Translations under genes and position numbers: made by a program
DNA from: Gracilibacillus ureilyticus
Lineage (GTDB): Bacteria > Bacillota > Bacilli > Bacillales > Amphibacillaceae
Direction: 5' to 3'
Assembly: GCF_900111195.1 (NCBI RefSeq)
Contig: NZ_FOGL01000005.1
Location: forward strand, 1 to 64,000
Length of the DNA: 64,000 bases
Notes under the pieces: model-generated
Database searches by the model: none
The model's input: only the letters and a program-made list of their open reading frames with translations
What the model was told of the DNA's origin: nothing
In this document: piece after piece, positions 1 to 8,397 of the stretch
How the letters are laid out: the number at the start of each line of letters is the position of its first letter
Position numbering within the stretch: the stretch's first letter is position 1

Positions 1-1
1 T

Positions 2-67
2 GGTCTATTTCGTCAGCTGCCAAAAGGGACGATTACCCAAGAAGCCCCCACTTCAAGCAACCCGTAA
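2..67 (+). CDS. tnpB: C-terminal end of an IS200/IS605-type TnpB (partial, cut by window start)
   Basis: The frame is open to the left edge and ends in TAA at 65-67. The last residues read QEAPTSSNP, which resembles the tails I recall for IS605/IS1341-type OrfB (TnpB) proteins of Bacillaceae, RNA-guided nucleases of transposons. The stop codon lies inside the element's right-end hairpin, as is normal for this family, where the 3' end of the gene overlaps the guide (omega) RNA. Only 21 codons are visible, so whether the gene upstream is intact cannot be judged. The identification rests on the tail and on the hairpin that follows. Confidence 0.55.
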   Translation, partial: GLFRQLPKGTITQEAPTSSNP

Positions 68-94
68 GGGTGGTAAGTGGTGGGAGTAGTTCAC
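36..94 (+). mobile_element. IS200/IS605-type right end (copy 1), omega-RNA-like 3' hairpin
   Basis: These 59 bases are repeated without any change at 28194-28252. They contain imperfect hairpin arms (CCCCCACTT near 45-53, AAGTGGTGGGAG near 75-86) and end in TAGTTCAC, the form of a right end of IS200/IS605 elements carrying tnpB. In this family the transcript from this end, extended into the flanking DNA, forms the guide RNA of TnpB; the guide would start at base 95. The family assignment is from memory of such ends, not from a search. Confidence 0.6.
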
Positions 95-160
95 TCGCTT
101 ACATTCATCATTTGTGATAAACTGATTCTATAAATTTTTCCGATATAGAGGTGGTACAGC

Positions 161-1078
161 ATGAAAAAATTAGAGCTTGGTAAAAGCGGTTTACTTGCAA
201 GTGAAATATCTCTTGGTTGTATGAGAATGGACCAATTAACAAAACAAGAAGCAAATCGGGTCATTGAAAACGCGCTGGAACTGGGTATCGATTTTTTTGA
301 TCACGCAGACATATATGGTGGCGGTAAGTCTGAGGAGATTTTTGCAGAAGCGATTAACATGAATTCCTCCATAAGAGAGAAGATGGTAATTCAAACAAAA
401 TGCGGTATCCGACAGGGCTTTTTTGACTTTTCCAAGGATCATATTTTAGCATCAGTAGAAGGAAGCTTAAAGCGGTTAAACACAGACTACATAGACGTAT
501 TATTACTCCATAGGCCAGATACACTGGTAGAGCCTGAAGAAGTTGCAGAGGCATTTAATGAACTGAAGAGGTCAGGTAAAGTACGTCACTTTGGTGTTAG
601 TAACCATAATCCAATGCAAATTGAACTGTTAAAGAAATATGTTGATCAAGAGTTAATAGCTAATCAATTACAATTAAGCATGATGTTTACCCCTATGATA
701 GATGCGGGGCTTAATGTTAATATGCTGCACGAACCGGCAATTGTCCGGGATGGAAGTATTATGGATTACAGTCGTCTTAATGATATGACTATTCAGGCAT
801 GGTCCCCGTTCCAGTACGGTTTCTTCGAAGGGGTATTTGTTGATAATGATAAATTTCCTGAATTGAATCAAAAATTAGCTGAATTTGCGGTAACAAAAGG
901 GGCAACTAAATCTGCGGTAGCTATCGCCTGGATTCTTAGACATCCTGCTCGAATGCAGCCTGTTGTTGGAACGATGAACACAGAGCGGTTAAGAGATATT
1001 GCCAAAGCATCAGAAATCACGTTAACAAGAGAAGAATGGTACGAGTTGTACCGGACAGCAGGAAATAAACTACCTTAA
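161..1078 (+). CDS. Aldo/keto reductase, YdhF type
   Basis: A cytosolic NADPH-dependent carbonyl reductase of the aldo/keto reductase superfamily, 305 aa, full length. The TIM-barrel signature is present: DHADIYGG near residue 47 carries the catalytic Asp and Tyr, the Lys sits in QTKCGIR near residue 80, and the His in LLLHRPD near 116. GKVRHFGVSNH and the C-terminal WILRHPARMQPVVGT cofactor region also match. The pattern is closest to E. coli YdhF. The ATG follows a GAGGTGG ribosome site. It stands alone between the IS right end and its own terminator, so its substrate cannot be inferred from neighbours. Confidence 0.88.
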   Translation: MKKLELGKSGLLASEISLGCMRMDQLTKQEANRVIENALELGIDFFDHADIYGGGKSEEIFAEAINMNSSIREKMVIQTKCGIRQGFFDFSKDHILASVEGSLKRLNTDYIDVLLLHRPDTLVEPEEVAEAFNELKRSGKVRHFGVSNHNPMQIELLKKYVDQELIANQLQLSMMFTPMIDAGLNVNMLHEPAIVRDGSIMDYSRLNDMTIQAWSPFQYGFFEGVFVDNDKFPELNQKLAEFAVTKGATKSAVAIAWILRHPARMQPVVGTMNTERLRDIAKASEITLTREEWYELYRTAGNKLP

Positions 1079-1104
1079 AAAGAGCAGACTTCTGCTCTTT
1101 TTTT
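1078..1104 (+). terminator. Rho-independent terminator of the aldo/keto reductase gene
   Basis: AGAGCAGA pairs with TCTGCTCT around a very short loop, and a run of seven T follows. It starts at the stop codon of the upstream gene. Confidence 0.85.
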
Positions 1105-1181
1105 GAGCAAATAAGCATATAGATAGGGTGTGTCCATCATTAAGATGTATAATAAGAGCAGTATGATCTGGAGGTGAAAAC

Positions 1182-1853
1182 ATGGATAAGAAACAAAGAA
1201 AGAATCAAATTATAGAGGCATTCCATTTCAGGCATGCAACAAAAAAATTTGATCCGGAAAAGAAAATTCCATCCGATGACTTTCGCTTTATTTTAGAGGC
1301 AGGGTATCTATCTCCAAGCTCGTTTGGTATCGAACCATGGCGTTTCCTAGTTATTCAGAACGACCGTTTACGTGAAAAAATTAGAGACACGTCTTGGGGT
1401 GCTAAAGGGAAGATCAATGATGCAAGCCATTTTGTCATATTTTTAGCACGAACAGAGAAAGATCTAACGTATGATTCTGATTACTTAAAGGATCATTTCA
1501 TTAATGTACACGAGTATCCTGGTGAACGGGTGGAAGGCTTGCTTTCCATGATCGAAAACTTTCAAAAAAATGACTTTGAACTTACGGACGAAAGAAGGAT
1601 ATACGATTGGGCGTGCAGACAAACATATATTGCCCTTGCTAATATGATGACGGCAGCTGCGCTAATTGGTATAGATTCCTGTCCGATTGAAGGCTTTTCA
1701 ATAAATGAGATGAATGAATTATTGAGGGAAGAAGGGTTATTGGATGAAGGCTCTTTTTCTATTTCGGTAATGGCTGCATTCGGATACAGGCAAATAGATC
1801 CGCCAGACAAAAAGAGACGGCCATTAAATGATATAGTGAAATGGATAGAATAG
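1182..1853 (+). CDS. yfkO: FMN-dependent NAD(P)H nitroreductase, YfkO type
   Basis: Nitroreductase-family flavoprotein of 223 aa, the length of B. subtilis YfkO (about 221 aa), which it resembles along its whole length (FRHATKKFDP at the N-terminus, LSPSSFGIEPWRF around residue 45, DWACRQTYIALANMMTAAA near 145, and GIDSCPIEGF). The RHATKKF and SPSSFG segments form the FMN site of this family. It reduces nitroaromatics and quinones with NAD(P)H in the cytosol; the physiological substrate is not known. The ATG is preceded by GGAGGTG. The gene is monocistronic, with a stem-loop after the stop. Confidence 0.9.
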   Translation: MDKKQRKNQIIEAFHFRHATKKFDPEKKIPSDDFRFILEAGYLSPSSFGIEPWRFLVIQNDRLREKIRDTSWGAKGKINDASHFVIFLARTEKDLTYDSDYLKDHFINVHEYPGERVEGLLSMIENFQKNDFELTDERRIYDWACRQTYIALANMMTAAALIGIDSCPIEGFSINEMNELLREEGLLDEGSFSISVMAAFGYRQIDPPDKKRRPLNDIVKWIE

Positions 1854-1857
1854 GGTA

Positions 1858-1885
1858 CAGGTAAATAGTTTTTTCTATTTACCTG
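1858..1885. terminator. Stem-loop between convergent genes
   Basis: A perfect 11-bp stem (CAGGTAAATAG with its complement) around a T6 loop, directly after the nitroreductase stop and seven bases from the stop of the convergent peptidase gene. There is no clear T-run after it on either strand, so it may block readthrough from both sides or only stabilise 3' ends. Confidence 0.6.
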
Positions 1886-1891
1886 ACTGTT

Positions 1892-3082
1892 TCATACGTA
1901 TAAACTTGCTAACATAATCCCTAAAGTCTCTTCGTAAATTTCATCAAATTGAGCAGTTGGCAATGGATTAATGCCTGTACCAAGTTCTACTGTATATCCA
2001 GGCTTTCTGAATTGTTGAATAAACCAATCCTTATAACCTGCGTAACTATCAACATACTGAATCGGTGTATACCCGCTGACACGTTGGTATTCATTCGCTA
2101 TTGTTCCTGCTATGGGAGGTTCTAAACCTTCAAATCCCCAATATATAACTTCTCCCTGGGTGTGAAAGGCATTCATCAGATCAAAATTCTTTTCCTGGGC
2201 CAGCTGAGCCATCGCTATTGCTTCTGGTTCGGTTAAAGGCTGGTATCCAGGGAAGTCTCTCGGACTGGGAATAGCAGGTTTCCTTGCAGCTTCCTTTTCC
2301 CACAGTGCCGGATATTGATTATTTAAATCTACCCCATTAATATTTGCTTTCCACTCATTAAAGTTCTCTTCCTGCATATTTATTTGTAATACTTGCTCAC
2401 TTAAGTTCCCTGCAGATGCTGCACCATTTATTACGAGATTTACCCCATCAGGATTCACCATTGGAACGAAAGATAACCTGATTGCCTCAAAATATGGCAA
2501 TAAATTAAATCCTCGAATGGGCTGGTTGTTTGTTAATGCAAGGGCATACTCGTTAATAAAACGCATAATAACCGGTGTTGTAATCCATTCATTTGCATGA
2601 AATGATCCATTAATATGGCGAACACTTTCTCCATTTCCGATCTCTAATTCAATTAAGTCTCTACCCAGAACAGATCTGCCAATAGTCCTCTTGAGAATAA
2701 ATGGATATACAGAAGTAAGATCATTAATATCACGGATCATTTTTTCATAAGTATATGGATTGATATCAGTGACGATAAGATTTGTAACACGTGCAGGAAT
2801 AAGAATTTGCTGTCCGGGCTGTAAGTAGGAAGAAGAGGTGTCCTGATTCAATAGGAACAGACTATCTAATGGTATATTAAATTTCTGTGCAATATTCCAT
2901 AGTGTATCTTTCGGTTTAATAATATAAGCCTGAGATACATAACCTGGAATGTTAATCTGTTGACCGGCAAATAACAGATTAGGAGAATTATCTGGAATTG
3001 AAGCATAAATTAATGATAGCGGTAAGTTAAATAACTGACTGTAATACCACAATGAGTCACCTTGCCTAACACGAATAATCAT
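1892..3082 (-). CDS. LysM-containing M14 gamma-D-glutamyl-meso-diaminopimelate peptidase (YqgT/ENP1 type)
   Basis: Peptidoglycan peptidase of 396 aa. Two N-terminal LysM repeats (about residues 2-47 and 52-97; DSLWYYSQ and DTLWNIAQ mark their starts) bind glycan. A zinc carboxypeptidase M14 domain follows: the zinc ligands are His162 and Glu165 in the HANEW motif and His307 in FHTQGE, and Glu366 in TVELGTG is the general base. The layout matches endopeptidase I of Lysinibacillus sphaericus and B. subtilis YqgT, which cut gamma-D-Glu-Dap bonds in wall peptides. No signal peptide is visible, as in those homologues, which are linked to the sporulating mother cell or to recycling. An AAGGAG ribosome site precedes the ATG. 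Confidence 0.88.
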   Translation of the reverse strand: MIIRVRQGDSLWYYSQLFNLPLSLIYASIPDNSPNLLFAGQQINIPGYVSQAYIIKPKDTLWNIAQKFNIPLDSLFLLNQDTSSSYLQPGQQILIPARVTNLIVTDINPYTYEKMIRDINDLTSVYPFILKRTIGRSVLGRDLIELEIGNGESVRHINGSFHANEWITTPVIMRFINEYALALTNNQPIRGFNLLPYFEAIRLSFVPMVNPDGVNLVINGAASAGNLSEQVLQINMQEENFNEWKANINGVDLNNQYPALWEKEAARKPAIPSPRDFPGYQPLTEPEAIAMAQLAQEKNFDLMNAFHTQGEVIYWGFEGLEPPIAGTIANEYQRVSGYTPIQYVDSYAGYKDWFIQQFRKPGYTVELGTGINPLPTAQFDEIYEETLGIMLASLYV

Positions 3083-3185
3083 AATCGGTCTCCTTTTGAT
3101 GTGATGGGAACAGTTTGATTTTTTTAGAAAAGTGAAGGATAATTAATTATTGTTAATAAATGTCTATGAAGAGGAAGGTTAACAT

Positions 3186-3926
3186 ATGATTGCGAGAACG
3201 GAAGAAGACTTTATTGGGTTAAAGGAAATTGGAAAGATAGTTGCGACAATAAGGGATGAACTTGTGAAAAGAACGGCTCCTGGGATTACTACAAAAGAGC
3301 TTGATCTTATAGCAAAAGAACGCTTTGAGCAGGCAGAAGCGATATCAGCTCCAAAAGGGGAATATGACTTTCCGGGATATACCTGCATTAGTGTGAATAA
3401 AGAGGTAGCTCACGGTATACCAGGTGACTATGTAATCAGGGAAGGGGATTTAATCAACATCGATGTTTCCGCATCAAAAAATGGTTACTTTGCCGACACT
3501 GGAATTTCTTTTGTGGTAGGTAAAGGAACAGATTTACAAAAGAAGCTGTGCCAGGTTGCAAAGAAAGCTTTTGATGAAGGACTTAAACATGTTAATCCAG
3601 GTTCTAAAATCAGTGATATAGGAAATGCTGTATATCAAACAGCAAAAGACAATGGGTTAACCGTTATTAAAAACCTTACTGGTCATGGTATAGGAAGAGC
3701 AATCCATGAAGCGCCTGATCATATATACAATTTTAAAAATAACTGGGATGATGAGGTATTGAAAGAAGGCATGGTTATCGCTTTTGAACCCTTTATTTCC
3801 TCACAAGAAGAAGAGGTATATCAGGAGGATGACGGTTGGACAATAGCAACGGAAGGAAGTCTGGTTGCTCAAATGGAACATACCATTATTCTTACTAAAG
3901 AGGGACCAGTGATTACTACAATCTAG
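3186..3926 (+). CDS. mapB: Methionine aminopeptidase type I (MapB/YflG type)
   Basis: Removes the initiator methionine from nascent proteins. All metal and catalytic residues of the pita-bread fold are present: His76, Asp93, Asp104, His167 in GHGIGR, Glu201 and Glu231. At 246 aa it has the usual length of the second methionine aminopeptidase of Bacillus (YflG), with the same EYDFPG and ALEPF-like blocks, rather than the essential ribosomal-cluster Map. The AAGAGGAAGG ribosome site sits a few bases before the ATG. It is transcribed alone, divergently from the LysM peptidase. Confidence 0.9.
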   Translation: MIARTEEDFIGLKEIGKIVATIRDELVKRTAPGITTKELDLIAKERFEQAEAISAPKGEYDFPGYTCISVNKEVAHGIPGDYVIREGDLINIDVSASKNGYFADTGISFVVGKGTDLQKKLCQVAKKAFDEGLKHVNPGSKISDIGNAVYQTAKDNGLTVIKNLTGHGIGRAIHEAPDHIYNFKNNWDDEVLKEGMVIAFEPFISSQEEEVYQEDDGWTIATEGSLVAQMEHTIILTKEGPVITTI

Positions 3927-3943
3927 AAGGATAGTTACTCTAA

Positions 3944-3984
3944 GACCATGCTCCATTCCGAAATTGCCGGAAGAGAGTATGGTC
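3944..3984. terminator. Branched stem-loop between convergent mapB and tetR-type genes
   Basis: GACCATGCTC pairs with GAGTATGGTC (one G-U pair), with an inner TTCCG/CGGAA stem. It lies between two converging genes. No T-run follows, so termination activity is only inferred from position. Confidence 0.45.
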
Positions 3985-4000
3985 ACGAGTTTCCATAATG

Positions 4001-4615
4001 TTAATCTCTCATCACACCGTTTTGCACTAATTCCAGCTGTTTGTTGTAATTATTTACTGCAGTATTTAATGGTAAGTCTTTAGAATATTTTTCTATCATA
4101 GCATGGACTGTAATGATAGATAACAGCTTTAATAGTGGTATTATTTCTTCATTTTCATTTAATCTTAATTCACGGAAATTAATGATACTGGTAATTTTCT
4201 TATAATGACCAGATTTCATTTCATCAGTGAATATATTAGTAAAAGAATTTTCCATGCGGTGATTCATATTTAATAAAGCATTTTCAAAAAATCTAAAGTT
4301 GTTTTTTTCAGAAATAATTACTTGAAAGAAATCTGGCATAGCATCAAACAAGTGCCCATTGTGTTTTTTTAGAATCCATAAAAAAGTGTCCAGGGCCATA
4401 TGGATATGTTGATCAAATAAGTAATAAAAGGCATCTTCTTTATCCTTAAAATACTGATAAAAGCTTCCTCTTGGAATATTTGCATAATGAATGATGCTTG
4501 CAACAGAAGCATCTGCTAAAGACATTCTGGAAAACTCGTGTTGTAATGCTTCTATAAGAATCTGTTTCTTCTCTGAAGGTAAATTATAAAAGGTAGACTT
4601 AGGCACCCCTGTCAC
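4001..4615 (-). CDS. TetR/AcrR-family transcriptional regulator, co-transcribed with relP
   Basis: A 204-aa TetR-type repressor. The N-terminal helix-turn-helix covers about residues 14-60 (SVASIIHYANIPRGSFYQYFKDKEDAF is the recognisable stretch, given here only by its ends: residues 38-64). The C-terminal all-helical ligand and dimer domain is not recognised. Its ATG overlaps the stop of the alarmone synthetase gene by four bases (ATGA), so the two are translationally coupled. The operon promoter has two TGACAC-type palindromes of the kind TetR proteins bind, so autoregulation is likely. The inducer is unknown. Confidence 0.85.
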   Translation of the reverse strand: MTGVPKSTFYNLPSEKKQILIEALQHEFSRMSLADASVASIIHYANIPRGSFYQYFKDKEDAFYYLFDQHIHMALDTFLWILKKHNGHLFDAMPDFFQVIISEKNNFRFFENALLNMNHRMENSFTNIFTDEMKSGHYKKITSIINFRELRLNENEEIIPLLKLLSIITVHAMIEKYSKDLPLNTAVNNYNKQLELVQNGVMRD

Positions 4616-5346
4616 TCCTTTTTCTGATAAGAATCATTTAATAGGGGCATGAGGAGATCTGCCGGAAACTGGTACTCTTCTTCCATTGTCACTACTTCTC
4701 CATCTGCTTCTTTTAACTGACTAATATCCCGGTGAATTCTTTCCATCTTCTCATCTAATTCATTTGCTGAAATTGCAGCATCTTTCAGTTCTCTTTTTAA
4801 GTGATCGGGTATTTCTTTATTATATTTATAATAGATCTTATGTTCCAAACTAGCCCAGAAGTCCATCGCAATAGTACGGATCTGAATTTCTGTATAAATA
4901 TTTTCCACGCGGTCTGACATAAAGATAGGGATTTGTATAATTAAATGTAAACTTTTATAGCCATTCGGTTTTGGCCTCTTTATATAATCCTTTTTCTCCA
5001 TGACTGTGATGTCCTTTTGTTTTTCCAGCATTTTAGCAATTTGATAAATATCAGTAACAAATGAACAGGTGATTCTTATTCCTGCTATATCCCTGATATT
5101 TTCCTGAATGGAGGAGATATTTAAAGGCAGACCTTTCTTTCTTACTTTTTTAATAATACTTTCTGGTGATTTAATTCGCGATTTCACATGCTCAATTGGA
5201 TTATATTCATGAACATACTCGAATTCTTTCTGGAGAATATTTATTTTTGTATTTATTTCTTCCAAGGCAAATTCATAAGCCATCATAAATCTCATTAACT
5301 CGGTTTTTATTTGTCGTATATTAATATTGGCTAGTTGATTTTTCAT
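4612..5346 (-). CDS. relP: Small alarmone synthetase RelP (GTP pyrophosphokinase, YwaC type)
   Basis: A single-domain (p)ppGpp synthetase with no hydrolase domain. Residues about 49-170 carry the synthetase motifs: NPIEHVKSRIKSPESI, the RDIAGIRI strand, KPNGYKSLH (GTP and ATP binding) and EIQIRTIAMDFWASLEHK. The match is to YwaC/RelP rather than YjbM/RelQ. I chose the ATG at 5346 because AGGAAGGGG precedes it closely; an upstream in-frame GTG at 5382 lies inside an operator and has no ribosome site. The protein is then 244 aa, longer than YwaC (about 210 aa) by a C-terminal acidic tail. In B. subtilis ywaC is driven by cell-envelope sigma factors; here a TetR regulator seems to take over. Confidence 0.9.
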   Translation of the reverse strand: MKNQLANINIRQIKTELMRFMMAYEFALEEINTKINILQKEFEYVHEYNPIEHVKSRIKSPESIIKKVRKKGLPLNISSIQENIRDIAGIRITCSFVTDIYQIAKMLEKQKDITVMEKKDYIKRPKPNGYKSLHLIIQIPIFMSDRVENIYTEIQIRTIAMDFWASLEHKIYYKYNKEIPDHLKRELKDAAISANELDEKMERIHRDISQLKEADGEVVTMEEEYQFPADLLMPLLNDSYQKKE

Positions 5347-5367
5347 AGGAAAATCCCCTTCCTGAGT

Positions 5368-5416
5368 GTGACACAGTGTCACCTCTTATTATATATGACA
5401 CCATGTCACTTTACAA
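5368..5416 (-). promoter_or_regulatory. relP-tetR promoter with two TetR-type operators
   Basis: Read on the minus strand: -35 TTGTAA (5411-5416), 17-bp spacer, -10 TATAAT (5388-5393). Palindrome A is TGACACAGTGTCA (5369-5381), at the expected transcription start. Palindrome B is TGACACCATGTCA (5396-5408), inside the spacer. Their centres are 27 bp apart. Occupancy of either would block RNA polymerase. The nearest candidate ligand is the TetR protein of the same operon. Confidence 0.75.
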
Positions 5417-5480
5417 TGAAAAGATAAAATAATAGAGCTGCTTGCAATTATCATTAAATAGTTTTAAGATATAAATATTA

Positions 5481-5497
5481 TTTGTTTACTAAACAAA
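5481..5497 (+). promoter_or_regulatory. ROK/XylR-type operator upstream of gndA
   Basis: TTTGTTTACTAAACAAA is a near-perfect palindrome 26 bp before the gndA start, ahead of its ribosome site. The half-site GTTTA/AAAC resembles XylR-family operators. A matching palindrome lies before the ROK repressor gene at 8198-8214. Confidence 0.65.
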
Positions 5498-5523
5498 CTT
5501 ATTAAATGAGGGGGTAGAAATAC

Positions 5524-6933
5524 GTGGAGAAACAGCAAGTTGGTGTAGTGGGTTTAGCAGTAATGGGGAAAAATTTAGCCATGAATATCGAAAGTAGAGG
5601 TCACTCTGTAGCTGTATTTAACAGATCTTACGAAAAAACGGAAGCGTTTTTACAGGGGGAAGCAAAAGGGAAAAACTTCACAGGTGCAAGAACGATTGAA
5701 GAATTTGTCCAATCATTAGAGACACCTCGAAAAATATTATTAATGGTGAAAGCGGGACCAGCAACTGATGCGACAATTGAGTCACTAAAGCCATATCTAG
5801 AGAAAGGTGATATTCTGATTGATGGCGGAAACACCCTGTTTACTGACACAATTCGCCGCAACAAAGAATTAGATGATACAGGTATTCATTTTATTGGAAC
5901 AGGAGTATCTGGCGGGGAAGAAGGAGCATTAAAAGGACCTTCCATTATGCCTGGCGGTCAGAGAGAAGCTTATGACTTAGTTGCACCGATCCTAGAAGCC
6001 ATTTCAGCGAAGGTAGATGGAGATCCATGTGTTACATATATTGGCCCGAATGGTGCAGGGCATTTTGTGAAAATGGTCCATAACGGCATAGAATATGGAG
6101 ATATGCAATTAATTGCTGAAGCATATTATATTTTGCAAAATGTAGCAGGGTTGACTACAGATGAGCTTCATGAAGTATTTACAGAGTGGAATAAGGGTGA
6201 ACTGGATAGTTATTTAATTGAAATCACCGCTGATATTTTCACGAAAAAAGATGAAGATACAGGTAAGCCGCTGGTTGATGTTATTTTGGATACAGCTGGT
6301 CAAAAAGGTACAGGGAAATGGACAAGCAAGAATGCTCTTGATTTAGGAGTCCCTCTTCCGTTGATTACCGAATCAGTATTTGCTCGTTTTATTTCCGCAC
6401 TGAAAGAAGAGCGGGTTGCAGCGAGTAAACAATTAAGCGGACCTTCTATTCACTTTAACGGGGATAAGAAAGCGCTCATTGAATCGGTTCGAAAAGCTTT
6501 ATATATGAGCAAAATTACTTCATATGCTCAGGGATTTGCTCAAATGAGACAGGCTTCTGATGAAAATGAGTGGAACCTGAACTACGGTGAAATTGCAATG
6601 ATCTGGCGTGGAGGATGCATTATCCGTGCTCATTTCTTACAAAAAATAAAAGATGCCTATGACCGGAACCCGGAACTTGCCAATTTAATGCTTGATCCAT
6701 ATTTTAAAGAAATAGTGGAAGGATATCAGTCTGCCTTGCGTGAAGTTGTGTCAGTGGCAATTGCAAATGGTATCGCTGTACCGACATTTGCTAGTGCGAT
6801 TGCTTATTATGACAGTTATCGAACAGAGAATTTGCCAGCAAATTTAATACAGGCACAGCGTGACTATTTCGGAGCGCACACTTATCAGAGAAAAGATAAA
6901 GAAGGCGTCTTCCATACAGAGTGGATGAAATAA
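5524..6933 (+). CDS. gndA: 6-phosphogluconate dehydrogenase, decarboxylating (NADP+ type)
   Basis: Oxidative pentose phosphate enzyme turning 6-phosphogluconate into ribulose 5-phosphate, CO2 and NADPH. Full length at 469 aa. The Rossmann site [17 protein letters not shown] is at 9-25, the family signature ILIDGGN near 98-104, the catalytic block [19 protein letters not shown] near 128-146 and [13 protein letters not shown] near 183-195; the tail [12 protein letters not shown] is intact. It follows B. subtilis GndA (YqjI) closely. The start is GTG after GAGGGGG. The operator before it and the adjacent repressor suggest sugar-acid control, which fits the gluconokinase and nickel-epimerase genes 6-8 kb downstream. 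Confidence 0.95.
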   Translation: MEKQQVGVVGLAVMGKNLAMNIESRGHSVAVFNRSYEKTEAFLQGEAKGKNFTGARTIEEFVQSLETPRKILLMVKAGPATDATIESLKPYLEKGDILIDGGNTLFTDTIRRNKELDDTGIHFIGTGVSGGEEGALKGPSIMPGGQREAYDLVAPILEAISAKVDGDPCVTYIGPNGAGHFVKMVHNGIEYGDMQLIAEAYYILQNVAGLTTDELHEVFTEWNKGELDSYLIEITADIFTKKDEDTGKPLVDVILDTAGQKGTGKWTSKNALDLGVPLPLITESVFARFISALKEERVAASKQLSGPSIHFNGDKKALIESVRKALYMSKITSYAQGFAQMRQASDENEWNLNYGEIAMIWRGGCIIRAHFLQKIKDAYDRNPELANLMLDPYFKEIVEGYQSALREVVSVAIANGIAVPTFASAIAYYDSYRTENLPANLIQAQRDYFGAHTYQRKDKEGVFHTEWMK

Positions 6934-6953
6934 CTGTTACCCCAAAGATAAAC

Positions 6954-6985
6954 AAAAACTCACGATTTCTGTATCGTGAGTTTTT
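6954..6985. terminator. Bidirectional terminator between gndA and the ROK gene
   Basis: A 13-bp stem (AAAAACTCACGAT and complement) with a 6-base loop, A-rich on one side and T-rich on the other, so it can work for both converging genes. Confidence 0.88.
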
Positions 6986-6991
6986 ATCTAG

Positions 6992-8170
6992 TTATGCACT
7001 AACACTATTATTCGTAGCGTTTAATGACAAGTCAGGTAATTCCAGGAAATTCTGTATCCCCATGGCGCATGCCCCGACTACTGCAGACTTAGCACCAAGT
7101 CCTGAAATCACAATATCCCTGTAATGAGATACTGATGACGTTAAATGCTTGTTAATTTCATTGAGAGAATTTTTGTAAGATCCAAGTATTGGGCTATTTA
7201 GTACAATCATTTCCGGGTTATACAGGTTTATTATATTATTAATTCCAATTGAAATATCTGCAATCCACTTATTTAATGCTGTTATGATCTCATCATTATT
7301 TACTTCAATTAGTTTCGTTACATCTTGCTCTGTATAAATACGATGATCTAATAATCGATTCGCATAATCAAAGAAAGCCGGCTCAGATGCGTATCTTTCC
7401 CAGCACCCTTCATTGCCACACCGGCAGGGTCTTCCTTTGGGGTAAATAATCATATGTCCCATTTCTCCAGCATGGCCATGAAAACCGCGATGTAATTCCC
7501 CATTAATAATAATTCCTGATCCAATACCTGAAGAAAGGTTAAGGAGTATTAAGTTATCACTTGTATGATAATGAAAAACTCTTTCTGCATATGCAGCTAA
7601 ATTCGCATTATTTTCGACATGCAAATAATTAATCCCTTTTTGAATTAAGTCATCTTTCAAATCTTTGTCGCGCCATTGGTATGTTGGGATAAAATGAATT
7701 ACTTCATCCGTTGACACTGTACCATGAACAGCGATATAAGTTTGGGCTAGTCCAAATTTCGCCCAGCTGTATTCCTGTTCGTAATGCTTAATTCTGTTTG
7801 CTACTAAATCTGCAATTTCTTCATAAATATCAGTATTTAATTCGATTTTTTCATATTTAACAGTATCTCCTTTAAGATTGGTAATGTTAAATAAGATATA
7901 ATCATAGTCTAAATCTATACCAAGGAAAAATGCAGCGCTTTCATTGATGGATAACAGGATGGGTCTTCTGCCGACAACGTTATGTTCCTCCCTTGTTTCA
8001 CATATTAGTTCATCATTAATAAGATCATTTACCTGGACAGAGACAGTTGCTTTATTAAGTCCTGTTACTTTAGCCAAGTTTGCCCGTGAGATTTTGACCT
8101 CCTCATAGATCACCTTTAATATGTATTGGCGATTAATTTTCTTTATATACGCTCCATCTCCCGTTAACAT
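6992..8170 (-). CDS. ROK-family transcriptional repressor (XylR-like)
   Basis: A sugar-responsive repressor of 392 aa. An N-terminal winged helix-turn-helix (residues about 10-70, with SRANLAKVTGLNKATVSVQV near 29-48) is fused to a ROK kinase-like fold. The ROK zinc motif CRCGNEGCWE and GHAGEMGHM (near 230-265) are present. It resembles B. subtilis XylR in layout and in its TTTGTTTA-type operator. No xylose genes lie nearby. The convergent gndA carries the same operator, so a gluconate or pentose-phosphate metabolite is a more likely effector than xylose. GGAGG lies upstream of the ATG. Confidence 0.87.
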   Translation of the reverse strand: MLTGDGAYIKKINRQYILKVIYEEVKISRANLAKVTGLNKATVSVQVNDLINDELICETREEHNVVGRRPILLSINESAAFFLGIDLDYDYILFNITNLKGDTVKYEKIELNTDIYEEIADLVANRIKHYEQEYSWAKFGLAQTYIAVHGTVSTDEVIHFIPTYQWRDKDLKDDLIQKGINYLHVENNANLAAYAERVFHYHTSDNLILLNLSSGIGSGIIINGELHRGFHGHAGEMGHMIIYPKGRPCRCGNEGCWERYASEPAFFDYANRLLDHRIYTEQDVTKLIEVNNDEIITALNKWIADISIGINNIINLYNPEMIVLNSPILGSYKNSLNEINKHLTSSVSHYRDIVISGLGAKSAVVGACAMGIQNFLELPDLSLNATNNSVSA

Positions 8171-8197
8171 AACTAACTAACCTCCGAGTGAAATTAT

Positions 8198-8214
8198 TTT
8201 GTTTATAAAACAAA
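8198..8214 (-). promoter_or_regulatory. Second ROK-type operator, upstream of the repressor gene itself
   Basis: TTTGTTTATAAAACAAA lies 28 bp before the repressor start and fits the pattern TTTGTTTAYWAAACAAA shared with the gndA site at 5481-5497. This implies autoregulation. Confidence 0.65.
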
Positions 8215-8326
8215 TAAAAAAGAGAAAATAATAGACATTTAGAATCAGTATATCAAATTAGTAATTATATTACCACAGCCTATCGCCTTCCGGTCTTGCA
8301 ATAATAATTTAGAATACTGTTTCTTT

Positions 8327-8370
8327 TTGGTTAAGAGTGTGCTAATATATAAATAACAACGTTGTTATTT
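8327..8370 (+). promoter_or_regulatory. Promoter and 20-bp perfect palindrome before the hexonate operon
   Basis: AAATAACAACGTTGTTATTT (8351-8370) is a perfect 20-bp inverted repeat 28 bp before the AEC carrier start. A possible -35 TTGGTT (8327-8332) and -10 TAAATA (8350-8355) are 17 bp apart, so the palindrome would overlap the -10 and start site: a repressor position. It differs from the ROK operator, so another regulator is expected; no candidate gene adjoins it. Confidence 0.6.
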
Positions 8371-8397
8371 TTGGTTCCTATGGGAAGGGAGGCTGTC

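Noticed and set aside
5347-5382. Upstream GTG start for relP
   Set aside because: It falls in the operator palindrome next to the expected transcription start and has no ribosome site, unlike the ATG at 5346.
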